This document shows, piece after piece, positions 35,535 to 46,290 of a stretch of 64,000 nt of DNA. Under the pieces are notes generated by a model. The model saw nothing but the letters and a program-made list of their open reading frames with translations. It did not search any database and was not told where the DNA came from. Positions within the stretch are counted from its first letter, which is position 1, and each line of letters starts with the position of its first letter. Where the stretch lies: the NCBI GenBank assembly GCA_034440575.1, contig JAOTOL010001648.1, positions 1,869,001 through 1,933,000 on the forward strand. Direction: 5' to 3'. The translations under genes were made by a program, and so were the position numbers. Source of the DNA: Imbricaverruca yamaguchii. Its lineage: Eukaryota; Arthropoda; Thecostraca; Neoverrucidae.

Positions 35535-35724
35535 GCGTGCAGCATGGCGGGGCGGGGCGGCTGCCGGCGTGTGGCCCGTGGGTGGCGGCGCCCGGGGGTG
35601 TTCAGTGACGGGGTGCGAGCACGAGGAGGCGCTCTCCCAGCAGGCGGGCCGCCGCCAGGGCCCGGGCGTCTGACGGGTGTCGGACGGCCGGACCCGGCGG
35701 CTCTGAGCCGCGCTGTGTGTGCTT

Positions 35725-35892
35725 ATTGGGTGGTTCACGCCGCACTTTATGCACATTCACGGCTAATGGCGCCGCCCACACTGTTTCGCCGGTGGGCAGC
35801 GGGATTGGGAAATGTCCTGAGCGGCGCTAGTGTCGAACCCAGGATCTTTCGTATCCATGGCCCGACACCTCAACCACTCGGCCATCCCCTCC
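35725..35892 (-). mobile_element. SINE-2 (Ser/Leu-tRNA type), full length
   Basis: It is the reverse complement of the element at 47962-48145. On the minus strand it shows a TGGCCGAGTGG A box, a B box GGTTCGACAC, a body with CGGTGGGCGGCGCC-like sequence, and a tail GTGCATAAAGTGCGGCGTGA. The flanks CCGCGCTGTGTGTGCTT (35708-35724) and CCGCGCTCTATGTGTTT (35893-35909) are a 17-bp target duplication with three mismatches. Confidence 0.85.
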
Positions 35893-35969
35893 CCGCGCTC
35901 TATGTGTTTTGTTCGACGACGACGGCGCGCTTTCGGCTCGATGCGCGTACGCTGCCGATGGAGCGGACC

Positions 35970-36080
35970 GCCAGGGAGCCACCAGCCTTGGGGTCGGGTG
36001 CCCGTCCCCCGACCGAAAGGTTGTGGGTTCGACTACCACTTGTCGCTACTCTCCGACCACCACTAATTGGCCTGATAGGT
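35970..36080 (+). mobile_element. SINE-1-related fragment (tRNA head and body)
   Basis: It has a B box in GTGGGTTCGACTACCAC, followed by TTGTCGCTACTCTCCGACCA and CTAATTGGCCTGA, paralleling the SINE-1 head and body at 12207. The hairpin tail is absent. It lies about 75 bp from the SINE-2 copy. Confidence 0.6.
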
Positions 36081-36205
36081 TTGCGGATAGTCGACCATAT
36101 CGCGGATAGCATTTGGCGGATAGTCGACTATATCGCGGATAGTATATGGCGGATAGTCGTGGATAGTCGATAGTAGGTGGATAGCCGATAGTCGACTATA
36201 TGATG
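36080..36205. repeat. GGATAGTCGACTATATCGC-type degenerate repeats
   Basis: Units of about 25-30 bp contain the palindromic core TAGTCGACTA and GGATAG. Five to six variable copies are seen. Confidence 0.75.
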
Positions 36206-36732
36206 GATAGTCGCTGATGGTTCACAGTCGCTATGTGGCCTGACAGTCTACGCATGGTAAAGCCAATAGTCTCTAGCCACCATCGAAGTGGGTCGCCTGC
36301 ACGCGCCCGGAATGCGCATGAAGATGTGCTACGCACCACACTGATCTCGCTTGCTATCCTGCACTGAACACACCATGTCGATCACTTTAGGCACTGCCTC
36401 TGGAACACTGCCGTGCTGTCCAATATCTGACACGGCCGCACAGGAATCAGCTGGGCTCAAGGCGAGGCCGCGGGCCACAAAAATATCCGGCCTCTAGTGC
36501 CGACCTAGAAAACACATTCCGGCGTCTAACTTTCCCGCCTGGCACGCTCGTTGGCTGCCGGCGAACGCGAGGAACGCCGACAATTCGAGCCACACTCTGC
36601 ACACGCACGCACCACGACCAGCTCGCGCCAACAGCGATTGGCGCCAAATCGGCAGCGCCGCGCGCCAACTGTCACCGATGGTGGCAGCTGAACTGAGGCC
36701 TGGGTCTCGGGAGGTGCGCACGTCCGGCTTGT

Positions 36733-36845
36733 TGGTACATTCAGGACAGCATCGGTACATTCAGGATAGCATCGGTACATTCAGGACAGCATCGGTACAT
36801 TCAGGACAGCATCGCCGCATTCAGGACAGCATCAGTACATTCACG
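36733..36845. repeat. 20-bp minisatellite, about 6 copies
   Basis: The unit is GGTACATTCAGGACAGCATC. Variants include GATAGC, CGCCGCATTC and AGTACATTC. Confidence 0.95.
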
Positions 36846-37117
36846 GGTATGAAGGAAACGCCAGTTCTTGATCACAAAATGATCCACGAACAATGCGGCG
36901 CGTTGCGTTTTGCTGGCCGGCACGCTCTGTCGCAGGCTGGTCAGCGCCAACGTGTGATGCGCTGAAGCCGAAGCGGTGAACAAACAAGCCAGTGTGAGAG
37001 TCGTCAAGCATTCTGGGAAGCCTGCAAACGGGCCGCAGCGGGTTGCAGAGACGCGACGTCGATATCGGCAGCAGCGAGTACAGAGCACCGGCGGCTGGCC
37101 GTCGGTCCCACGCCGGG

Positions 37118-37265
37118 CCGACGTCGAGCCGACGTCGAGTCAATGTCAAGCCGATGTCGAGCTGATGTTTGACCGACGTCGAGCCGATGTCGAGCCGACG
37201 TCAAGCCGATGTCGAGCGCCGATGTCGAGCGCCGATGTCGAACGCGATGCTGAGTGCGATGTCGC
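37118..37265. repeat. Degenerate GACGTCGAGCC/GATGTCGAGC repeat
   Basis: About a dozen 10-18-bp units are based on CGAYGTCGAGC. The array lies about 90 bp before the 25-bp array. Confidence 0.8.
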
Positions 37266-37353
37266 GTCAATGCCGGGCCAAAGTTGTCGGACCACCACGT
37301 CGGCGGCCCACTCGCGGGCGGCGGCCGCTCGTGGACGGTCGGGGGACGGTGGT

Positions 37354-38022
37354 GTGGCGTGATCGCCCCGACAGTAGTGTGGCGTGATCGCCCCGACAGT
37401 AGTGTGGCGTGATCGCCCCGACAGTAGTGTGGCGTGATCGCCCCGACAGTAGTGTGGCGTGATCGCCCCGACAGTAGTGTGGCGTGATCGCCCCGACAGT
37501 AGTGTGGCGTGATCGCCCCGACAGTAGTGTGCGTGATCGCCCCGAAGTAGTGTGGCGTGATCCCCCGACAGTAGTGTGGCGTGATCGCCCCGACAGTAGT
37601 GTGGCGTGATCGCCCCGACAGTAGTGTGGCGTGATCGCCCCGACAGTAGTGTGGCGTGATCGCCCCGACAGTAGTGTGGCGTGATCGCCCCGACAGTAGT
37701 GTGGCGTGATCGCCCCGACAGTAGTGTGGCGTGATCGCCCCGACAGTAGTGTGGCGTGATCGCCCCGACAGTAGTGTGGCGTGATCGCCCCGACAGTATC
37801 GTATCGCCCGACAGTAGTGTGGCGTGATCGCCCCGACAGTAGTGTGGCGTGATCGCCCCGACAGTAGTGTGGCGTGATCGCCCCGACAGTAGTGTGGCGT
37901 GATCGCCCCGACAGTAGTGTGGCGTGATCGCCCCGACAGTAGTGTGGCGTGATCGCCCCGACAGTAGTGTGGCGTGATCGCCCCGACAGTAGTGTGGCGT
38001 GATCGCCCCGACAGTAGTGTGA
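37354..38022. repeat. 25-bp minisatellite, about 26 copies
   Basis: The unit is GTGGCGTGATCGCCCCGACA followed by GTAGT. Most copies are identical. Small deletions occur near 37530, 37547, 37562 and 37798. The lack of stop codons produces long meaningless frames on the minus strand. Confidence 0.98.
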
Positions 38023-38174
38023 TCGTCTGACGGGACATGGCGCGCGACAGCCCTCAGACAGAGCTGGCCACCCCGACACGGCCCACTCGGCGCGATGCTC
38101 TCTCCAGCTCGCGCGTGACTGATGATGTCACCGGGGACGTCATCGCTCACGTTGACGTCACGTTCTCCACAGGT

Positions 38175-38212
38175 AATTTGTGGGGAAAGTGCAGCAACTT
38201 TCCCCACAAATT
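38175..38212. repeat. Perfect 16-bp inverted repeat with 6-base loop
   Basis: AATTTGTGGGGAAAGT and ACTTTCCCCACAAATT are separated by GCAGCA. RNA from either strand would form a stable hairpin. The lengths do not fit a standard miRNA precursor. Confidence 0.9.
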
Positions 38213-39099
38213 GCTGCAGGCGCAAACGCAGCTGTTGGGATGATCACTATCTATCCGCTCGTCGGACGCCGGGGTGCTGGTGCGATGCCGGCAGACTCCA
38301 TGACTCCGCTCCTGCGCCGCAGTTCGCCGCCTTTCGTCCCGCCCACGCGAGTGCGGCTCTGCCCGTCGTGTCCTTGTGGCCTCGGCCGGACAAAGGTGGA
38401 TGCAGCCGCGGCCCAACGTCACCCTACTAATTCGGGTATCATTGCGCCTGCATGATCGCATCATGAGCGACGGCCGTGGCAACTTGCATATTGAGCACCT
38501 CGGGCTTTGATGTCTTTGTCCAGCGTTCTTATTCGTTGCCAGCACAGCCCCCGGTGCGCTGAAATGGACAGACGTATGTGTGCATTAAACAGCTGATAAG
38601 TCGGGCTTTAACACGCCATTTTCTGGCTCCCTAACGAAATGTGTTCGCCGGTCACCGAGTTTAGTTCTTTGATAGGTGGAGCTACCGTGAAAGCTAAAAC
38701 ATTGTTTGCCTTAGCTTGTTTCTTCCCAATAACAGAACATTGGCATCTAAGTGAGCATTCAGTCGACTGCATGAGGTTCGGCTACAAGAGATTTTACGGA
38801 CATGGAACATCCGGTGGCTGGATGTCGTATCGACAAACTGGTGCATATCTCAGAGCCAGACTAGACTGAACTGCAAAATTACATGACACCACAAAACCCA
38901 ACCACGCAAACTGACCATATCCCTGAGACGGACCGTACAAGCTGACTGAGTCCCGAAACAATATTTTGGCTGTCAGACCGTAAAAACTGACATGCTCTCT
39001 GAGGCTAGAATTCGAACCGCACTGTACCACCGAGATTGGACAGTAAGCTCATATCGTACCCCGAAACTAGAATGTATTTCCGAGGCCAGTTTTTGGCGA

Positions 39100-39260
39100 G
39101 AGGCTGATCTTCGGAGTCAGAATGTAGCGTCAGACTGATCTCGGAGGCCAGCTTGTAACATCAGACTGATCTCTGACGCCAGCCTGTAGTATCAGACTGA
39201 TCTCCGAGTCCAGCCTGGAGCGGCAGACTGATCTCCGGCAGCAATATCAGACTGATCTCT
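39100..39260. repeat. Degenerate about 35-bp repeat (ATCAGACTGATCTC core)
   Basis: Four to five units of ATCAGACTGATCTC(C/T)GA plus GCCAGCNTGTAG-like sequence are seen. Confidence 0.8.
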
Positions 39261-39514
39261 GAGGTCAACGTGATGCACGTTGGCAGCCAGCCGGAAGGCG
39301 CCGTCAGCGGCATTGTCGCTCCGGAAGGTGTCGTCGCCAGCATTGTTGCCGGCCGGACGTGGGATGCCATCACGAGCGCGGCGCTCCGGCCGCGGCCTCC
39401 TCTGTCGCCGGCACAATGCCGCCGACCGTGACCCGACGTGACGCGACGTGACGTGACCGCCGTCCGACGACTGCCAGCCGACGCTACGAGTGCCTGCTGG
39501 GCCGCTGGTTGCGC

Positions 39515-39775
39515 CAGACTGCGACAACCTGCGACACTGCGACACTGCGACACTGTGGAGCCAGGCGCAACGGCCGTGCGCCAGTGCGCCACCGGTCCGA
39601 CATGACCTCGTAACGGCGTCTGGTGACGACCTGCGACACTGCGACACTGCGACCCTGCGACACTGTGGCACCACACACAGCGGCCCTGCGCCGGTGCGAC
39701 CCTGTCCTGACATGGTGACCTCATAACGGCGTCTGGTGACGACCTGCGACACTGCGACACTGCAGCATCACACGC
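39515..39775. repeat. Nested repeats: CTGCGACA short units within a roughly 115-bp duplication
   Basis: CTGCGACACTGCGACA runs recur at about 39520, 39630 and 39745. Between them lie similar spacers containing GTAACGGCGTCTGGTGACGA or CATAACGGCGTCTGGTGACG. Confidence 0.8.
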
Positions 39776-40137
39776 GGCGGCCGTGCACCGGTGCGACACC
39801 GTCTCGAAGGGTGACTTCATAACGGCTTCTGGCGGCGTCATGCCCGCGGCCGTGCGTGTCAGTAAGGGCCAATTTGCGGTAGCGCGACCCGAACGCCGGT
39901 CTGTATTGCAGATTGCTTATTGTTTGCGGGCAGAAGACTGCAGGATGCAGGAGCAGTTGTGCAGCAGGGGAAGCGCCGGCGGGGCGCTGCAGCACTGCTC
40001 GTCTTGTCGCTGCCGGATGTCATGGTGGAAAATATCAGTAGACTATAATACACTCTGAAAGTTCCCCGGGTTCGACGTATCGGTGAATTTGGGAAACTTC
40101 TTGTCATCATTTGCAACGTTTAATTTTGCGCGAAGTC

Positions 40138-40428
40138 CTCTAGCTGCCTGTTCTCTCGTCTGTCCTGTCCTCTAGCTGCCTGTCCTCTCGTCTGTCCTGT
40201 CCTCTAGCTACCTGTCCTCTAGCTACCTGTCCTCTCGCCTGTCCTGTCCTCTAGCTGCCTGTCCTTTCGTCTGTCCTGTCCTCTAGCTACCTGTCCTCTC
40301 GTCTGTCCTGTCCTCTAGCTGCCTGTCCTTTCGCCTGTCCTGTCCTCTAGCTACCTGTCCTCTCGTCTGTCCTGTCCTAGCTGCCTGTCCTCTCGTCTGT
40401 CCTGTCCTCTAGCTGCCTGTCCTCGCAA
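40138..40428. repeat. Pyrimidine-rich minisatellite, about 32-bp unit, 9-10 copies
   Basis: The unit CTCTAGCTGCCTGTCCTCTC followed by GTCTGTCCTGTC recurs, with GCTACC variants. The strand asymmetry (C/T on plus) could support triplex or H-DNA. Confidence 0.95.
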
Positions 40429-40535
40429 CACAGTAGCTATGTCGCGAGGACGGGTTTACAGGTTCCATTAAACTTCACATTCGCCAGGGAACAAATGCTT
40501 GATTTCATGCCGTAGAAAGTTTAGCCACATCCCAG

Positions 40536-40820
40536 ATGTCGCCGGATTCCTCCATTGGACGTCTGCCCGTTGTCCTCGCCGCGTACCACGACTTGTGGCT
40601 CCTCCACAAGATACTAAGGTTACAGGTGTTCATCCAACTGTACAGACAGACGGCACAAAACCGTGACGTCGTATCTCGCTGTACCGTACAGTCCGACATG
40701 CTGCACCTCCCACGCGCGAAGACAATCTCCGGAGAACGCTCATTCATATATCGGGCGTGGGAGGCGGACAATATGCATGTCATCTGGGATAATTTGAGTG
40801 CCACTTCGGTTTCTTATTAG
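40536..40820 (+). pseudogene. LINE 3' coding fragment (CR1/L2-like)
   Basis: One frame reads LLHKILRLQVFIQLYRQT and then LPRAKTISGERSFIYRAWEA ... VIWDNLSA. This matches the common C-terminal pattern of CR1/L2-type reverse-transcriptase proteins, in which 'PR.RT..G.RSF.YR....WN.LP' closes the protein (family knowledge). An upstream piece GFLHWTSAR fits the preceding 'FHWLPV' motif in a different frame. It is a short dead fragment. Confidence 0.55.
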
Positions 40821-41040
40821 TTCTACTTCGGCAGTTAAGCGGAAGCTGACATGGCGTTTTGTACAGCATCTATGTCGCAAGTAACCCAGTTTGATCATGG
40901 TGCTTATGTGCGCATCTGAAGGTATTCATTTTGTCTCATCTGGTATGCCACCTGTGTTCTGGTGTAGCATCTTGTATGTGTGCAGCATACATACGAGTTT
41001 CTCAAGTGTACAACATTTTCTTGTATTTCCTTATGCAGTT

Positions 41041-41079
41041 GGGGTTTAAGAGCGCATCGACTGCAGAGGTCATGCAGCT
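41041..41079 (-). mobile_element. Retroposed hairpin tail (39 bp) with 11-bp TSD
   Basis: On the minus strand it reads CTGCATGACCTCTGCAGTCG, then ATGCGCTCTTAAACCCC. The flanks CTTATGCAGTT (41030-41040 and 41080-41090) are identical. Confidence 0.8.
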
Positions 41080-41924
41080 CTTATGCAGTTGTATTTGATG
41101 ACTTACTGCAGGATAATGGCTATGAATACCTAATTTAACGTTGGATTTCGATTTTGATAGTGGATTTGGTCTGATGGCTGTGACAATAATCAACAGCAAA
41201 ATGGTCTTGAAGCCAATATGTGAAGATGGCGATGAACGAATGAGGGATCGCTCCGTTTAGTCATCCTTGGTAGCTTCGTTTTCTGCCGCCGTAGGGACTC
41301 AATGTTTAAACGTCTTTGACACACTTTAAGCATTCCGTGGCACTCATTAATTCAGTTTGATTGAAATCGCTCGTACACTGAGTGTACGTTAGATAAGTGT
41401 CAGTGTACGTCAGTACGTAGTGTCAGTACGTTAAATTTCGTACGCTAAATGATGCAATAACAATTTGTTGACAGTCATTGATGCATTTTGCATCATGCAA
41501 CAGCGTAAAAATTGTGCCCAAGCCAGGGTCAATAGTTCAATACATATTCTTCGTCATTCGGGCCTGTTTTTAGACCCCGGTTGCGACCCTGCAGCTGGGA
41601 AAGGACGCAACTTTGGAGAGGCCTGAGTACATCCCCTCTCCACCCTCACCACCCCATCCCGCTCAACACATCTTTAAACCAGTAGCGTCCCTCTGAGAGG
41701 AATAAGGTCCACCTTGACAGGAAAAGGAGCCCTCCTGAGAGTGAAAAGCTCAGGGTGCTCGAGAACACTGCCATCCCAACCCCCACCCCACCGAGGGGCA
41801 CCTTCGGCTTTCAGCCGAAGGCGCCCCTCCAGACAGGTGTCCCATGACAATGTCTGGATCCGTCCCTGACTAGCGGCACACGATTCGAGCCCGACAGTGA
41901 ACATGTGAAGCCGAGCCCTATCCC

Positions 41925-42188
41925 GACATCGGTGACCCGACATCGCTGACCCGACATCGCTGACCCCGGCATCGCTGACCCGACATCGCTGACCCGACAT
42001 CGCTGACCCGACATCGCTGACCCCGACATCGCTGACCCGACATCGCTGACCCGACATCGCTGACCCGACATCGCTGACCCGACATCGCTGACCCGACATC
42101 GCTGACCCCGACATCGCTGACCCGACATCGGCCCGACATCGCTGACCCGACATCGCCGACCCGACATCGGTGACCTCGACATCGCTGA
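41925..42188. repeat. 14-bp satellite-like array, about 18 copies
   Basis: The unit is GCTGACCCGACATC. Occasional CCCCGACATC variants and one truncated junction near 42130 are present. Confidence 0.97.
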
Positions 42189-42424
42189 CACGTCTCATTG
42201 CGCGTCTTGCGCGATGCTACGCGTGAAGCAACTTGTTCATCGTGTGGTGCTCTTCCGTCGCTTCTCTGTTTACGAAGCGCTTCCATACCGAGCGTCTCGT
42301 GACTGTCTCGAGATGATGCTTCGGATTATCGAGATGAGCTCGGTCACCGATGAGGATGCAATGCAAAAAATCCTATTACCGGGCGCCAAATACGTAGAAT
42401 TATAGTGCGCAGTAGTACCGAGCA

Positions 42425-42575
42425 GCAGGTCGCCTGGATAGTCGACCTGCCGCAGTTCAGCAGCTGTCTGCTTAGCATCGGTCCGCTGTAGGTCAGCGGT
42501 TGTCTGCTCGGTATCGACCTGCTGCAGGTCAGCAGTTGTCTGCTTGGTGTCGACCTGCTGTAGGTCAGCAATTGT
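42425..42575. repeat. Degenerate about 36-bp repeat
   Basis: Units with CGACCTGCTGCAGGTCAGCA followed by GTTGTCTGCTTGGTGT are seen three to four times. The CTGCTGCAGGTCAGCAG stretch is partly self-complementary. Confidence 0.85.
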
Positions 42576-42624
42576 CTTGATCGGCGTGCTCATGTCAAGT
42601 GAGTCTCGGCGTTACGTCAGCCTC

Positions 42625-43078
42625 CAGTTGGTCTGCTCCGACGGACCAGACCGTCTCGGCAGCCTCCACCGGTCTGCTCCGACGGACCAGACCGTCTCGG
42701 CAGCCTCCACCGGTCTGCTCCGACGGACCAGACCGTCTCGGCAGCCTCCACCGGTCTGCTCCGACGGACCAGACCGTCTCGGCAGCCCCACCGGTCTGCT
42801 CCGACGGACCAGACCGTCTCGGCAGCCTCCACCGGTCTGCTCCGACGGACCAGACCGCCTCGGCAGCCTCCACCGGTCTGCTCCGACAGACCAGACCGTC
42901 TCGGCGTGACGTCAGCCTCCAGCTGGTCTGCTCCGACGGACCAGACCGTCTCGGCAGCCTCCACCGGTCTGCTCCGACGGACCAGACCGTCTCGGCACCC
43001 TCCACCGGTCTGCTCCGACAGACCAGACCGTCTCGGCAGCCTCCACCGGTCTGCTCCGACAGACCAGACCGTCTCGGT
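42625..43078. repeat. 41-bp minisatellite, about 11 copies
   Basis: The unit is CCGGTCTGCTCCGACGGACC followed by AGACCGTCTCGGCAGCCTCC and A. It contains TCCGACGGA, an imperfect palindrome. Two higher-order segments are separated by GTGACGTCAGCCTCCAG-type joints at 42624 and 42904. Confidence 0.97.
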
Positions 43079-43649
43079 GACTCACGTGCGCCACGGTCGT
43101 GCCGTGACGCCGTAGACGTGTTCCAGGGCCGTCCCGGGAAGTTCGGACCACTGATCAGCCCGCGGGCAGGGGAGGGGGAGGGGAGGGGGTGTCCTCCGAC
43201 GCTTCGCGTTCGGCATGGGTGGCGGCCTAGGCGACCACCGGCACCGAGACTTGGGCGCGGCCCGCCGATGCCGTTCCGCCAAAGTGGGCGTGGCGTGGCG
43301 ATGGCGTACAGCTAAAAGGGTGTGGTCTGTGCTGCCGAGGCATTGGCAATGTTCCAACGAGTGATTGAGATGTGGCACGTCCTTGGCGCCCGCAACTTCA
43401 TCGGATCGCCCCCCCCAGTATCTATACAGTGGTCCGGATCCCTATTGCTTAATTGCTGTTTTTCAAGATGTCTTAACACGCTTCCCAGGTGCATCTCAAT
43501 CTTGGTGGAAGTGATGTCAAGACAGCTAACGATGCTGTTGAGATATTATTCCTGGTTATATCACACCCAAACGCGACTAGCACTGACACATCACAATTAT
43601 AGATCGTGAATACAAACCGTGAAGACCTTGGACTGCAACTGTGGCAGAC

Positions 43650-43830
43650 ATCGGGTCGGAGTTTATGATAGGTCTTGCTCTGAGTATATAACATACTCTG
43701 GGCTAAACATGCAGCAACTTCTGGGCTGAGCTTGTGACAAGCCCGGGACTGAGCCTGCGACAGACTCCGAATTGAGCATGCGACAAACCCCAGGCTGAGT
43801 CTGTGACAGGCCTTGGCAGCACTTGTAGCT
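43650..43830. repeat. Degenerate about 30-bp repeat (GGGCTGAGCNTGTGACA)
   Basis: Five to six units with CTGGGCTGAGCTTGTGACA and CTGAGCCTGCGACAGACTCC variants, strongly diverged. Confidence 0.6.
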
Positions 43831-43984
43831 ACAGGCGCAGGTGAGCCTGAACGGCAGGGTGACCTTTGCGGTTCCGCTGCGGCTGTACCTGTTGGCGGGC
43901 ACAGTGGTGAGTGACTCATCGTCACCCGTCCATAGCGACACACATGTCACGTGCGCTGTACGGTGTGTAGGGGAGCACCTCAAC

Positions 43985-45015
43985 CGCCGACCCGACCATA
44001 AAGACATAAAAGATTAGTGCAACTATGAGCCACAAGGGCCCTTCTTGGTTGCACTCTGTACACTGAACCAGTTGCCCACCAAATCCGTTAATCAGCCCTC
44101 CCTGTAATACTGAAAAGCAAGCACTCTATTCTTATAATGATTGGCTATGCTGTTTTTAAAGATTTTCAATGTTCTGCTACTGACAATGGTTTATGGCAGC
44201 TGGTTCCAGTGTTCTACTACCCTGTTGGTGAAGAAAGTCTGTCTTAACCTTGTTCTGCTGTGGTTAACTTTAATTTTGAATTTATGACCTCTGATTGCAT
44301 CATTTGTGTTCAATTCAAACATTTCCCCAAGATATCCCCTCTCCAGACCATGGACAAATTTGAAGACCTCTATGAGATCCCCTCTCAGCCTTCTATATCT
44401 AAGTGAAAACATATTCAATTTCTTCAATCTTTCCTCATATGCCAGGTTGCTTATACCATTAACCATTTTTGCAGCCCTCTTTTGTACTCTTTCTAAGAGC
44501 CAACAATCTTTTTCATAGCTAGGAGACCAAGCTTGGATGCAGTATTCCAAATGTGGCCTGACATATGCACAGTAAAGCTTCCTGATGACATCCTCACTTC
44601 TGTATGATGCATTCCTATTTATTGCCCCAAGCATTCTCAGTTCCTTCGTCCTGGCTTCCTTGGTCTGTTCTGATGTCCCCAATTTTGAGTTTAGAATAAC
44701 ACCTAAATCCTTCTCCTGTTGAGTCACTGATAGCACTTGGCCACCCATCAAGTATGGAGCCTTCATATGCTGCTTACCTACATACATGATTTTGCAATTA
44801 TCAAAATTAAATTTCAATTGCCATTCTTCGGACCACTTAGCAAGTTCGTCTAAGTCTTTTTGCAGCAAGATATGCTCGTTTTGACCTATTATTACCCTAA
44901 AGACCTTCAAATCATCCGCAAATTTCAAAACTTTACTGCTTAGGCCGTATGCCGACCAAATACCGACCAGTGCTTCAGGCAATGTACTTGATCCACTTGC
45001 TCCATGTGTGCACCT
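43985..45015 (-). mobile_element. CR1-like LINE, 5'-truncated
   Basis: Coding runs on the minus strand from the reverse-transcriptase active site KFADDLKVF (a YADD-type motif) near 44920. It continues through EEWQLKFNFDNCKIMYVGK, then KDLGVILNSKL, YVRPHLEYCIQAWSP and RVQKRAAKMVNGI. It ends with RQTFFTNRVVEHWNQLP near 44191, where a stop occurs. The order and motifs match the CR1/Jockey group. The sequence before the FADD motif is not reverse-transcriptase-like, so the copy is truncated. Base composition is clearly lower in GC than both flanks, as expected of a foreign insertion. Confidence 0.82.
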
Positions 45016-45163
45016 GTTCATTGTTTATTCTTAGCCACGGTGTGTCAGGTAAATTGATGCAATATCCTTCGAATCGGTATTATAATATATATATATATAT
45101 CGTGTATCATATCACATGTTAATGTGCGTGTGTGTCTGTTCTACCCCTGATGTAACCGACCCG

Positions 45164-45506
45164 GCCTCTGATCCGGCTCTGACTCGGCTCTGACCCGGCC
45201 TCTGACCCGGCCTCTGACCCGGCCTCTGACCCGGCCTCTGACCCGGCCTCTGACCCGGCCTCTGACCCGACCTCTGATCCGGCTCTGACTCGGCTCTGAC
45301 CCGGCCTCTGACCCGGCCTCTGACCCGGCCTCTGACCCGGCCTCTGACCCGGCTCTCTCTGACCCGGCTCTGCTCTGACCCGGCCTCTGACCCGGCCTCT
45401 GACCCGGCCTCTGACCCGGCTCTGACGGCCTCTGACCTGGACTCTGACCTGACTCTGACCTGACTCTGACCTGACTCTGACCCGGTTCTGACCTCCCTCT
45501 GACCCG
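45164..45506. repeat. 12-bp repeat array abutting a splice acceptor
   Basis: CTGACCCGGCCT units (about 27) with CTGACTCGGCT and CTGACCTGACT variants run up to the acceptor at 45521. The repeat supplies both the pyrimidine-rich tract and many CTGAC branch-point-like motifs for the homeodomain exon. Confidence 0.95.
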
Positions 45507-45521
45507 GCTTCCCGGCGGCAG

Positions 45522-45750
45522 GTTCGGCGTCGGCTCGGAGCGGTTCGGCGGCAGTCCGTCCCCTCCGCGGCTCTCTCCCGGCCAGCTGTCGCCGCTGTCG
45601 CCGCAGCTGTCGCCTTCGCGCGAGCTGCCGCCCCTCTCCGAGCGGCAGCTGGCGGCGCTCGAAGGCAGCTTCCAGGCCAACCGCAACCCGCACGACAGCG
45701 ACCTGATGCTGCTCGCTATCGAGCTGGGCGTCGACGAGCCGCAGCTCAGG
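45522..45750 (+). CDS. HOPX-like: HOPX-like homeobox gene, exon with homeodomain helices 1 and 2
   Basis: The acceptor is CCGGCGGCAG|G (phase 2) and the donor CTCAGG|GTGAGA (phase 0). After the split codon, 76 codons begin FGVGSERFGGSPSPPRLSPG. Four 'LSP' motifs (possible proline-directed phosphorylation sites) precede a homeodomain start PPLSERQLAALEGSF. Helix 1 carries L16 and F20, and helix 2 includes DSDLMLLAIELGVDEPQLR. The exon ends after homeodomain residue 46, a common intron position in homeobox genes. The continuation at 54605 places Trp-Phe exactly at 48-49. There is no initiator Met, so the exon is internal. The P-x-D-S-x-x-L-x-L-x-A-x-E-x-G pattern recalls HOPX (from memory). Confidence 0.82.
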
Positions 45751-46290
45751 GTGAGACACTGAACAGCTTATAGATCAGGGTGGGAGACTAGATCAGGGTG
45801 AGACACTGAATAGGCTGCAGCTCAGGGTGAAAGACTGGACAGGCTGTAGGTCAGGGTGAGAGACTAGATCAGGGTGAGAGACTGAACAAACTGCAGATCA
45901 GGGTAAGAAGCGGAGCGAGCTGGATATCAGAGTGAGAATCTGAGCGAACTGCAGATCGGGGTGAGAGCCGTGGCAAACCGCAGCTCGGGGTGAGGGACTG
46001 AACAGGCTGTAGGTCAGGGTGAGAGACTGAACAGACCGTAGGTCAGGGTGAGAGACTGAACAGGCTGTAGGTCAGGGTGAGAGACTGAACAGGCTGTAGG
46101 TCAGGGTGAGAGACTGAACAGGCCTGTAGGTCAGGGTGAGAGACTGAACAGGCTGTAGGTCAGGGTGAGAGACTGGACAGGCTGTAGGTCAGGGCGAGAG
46201 ACTAAGCAAACGACAGATCAGGGTGAGAAGCTGAGCGAACTGCATATCAGGGTGAAAAGCTAAGCGAATTGCATATCAGGGTGAGCGGCA
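45751..46290. repeat. 29-bp minisatellite derived from the homeodomain exon donor
   Basis: Units of GTCAGGGTGAGAGACTGAAC followed by AGGCTGTAG (about 17, the outer ones diverged) start at the splice junction itself. The early copy GCAGCTCAGGGTGAAAGACT at 45817 includes the exon's last bases (GCAGCTCAGG). Each unit offers an AGG|GTGAGA decoy donor identical to the real one. Confidence 0.93.

Noticed and set aside
35544..36173. A 209-codon gene downstream of the TATA box
   Set aside because: The frame crosses the inverted SINE-2 copy, a SINE-1 fragment and a tandem repeat. At most its first few dozen codons could be exonic.
37354..38022. CRISPR-like array
   Set aside because: The repeats are directly tandem with no unique spacers, in eukaryotic intronic DNA.
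37004..38225. Long minus-strand open frames (270-359 codons) over the 25-bp array
   Set aside because: All three frames are open simply because the repeat lacks stops. The peptides are translations of GTGGCGTGATCGCCCCGACA and have no protein-like features outside the array.
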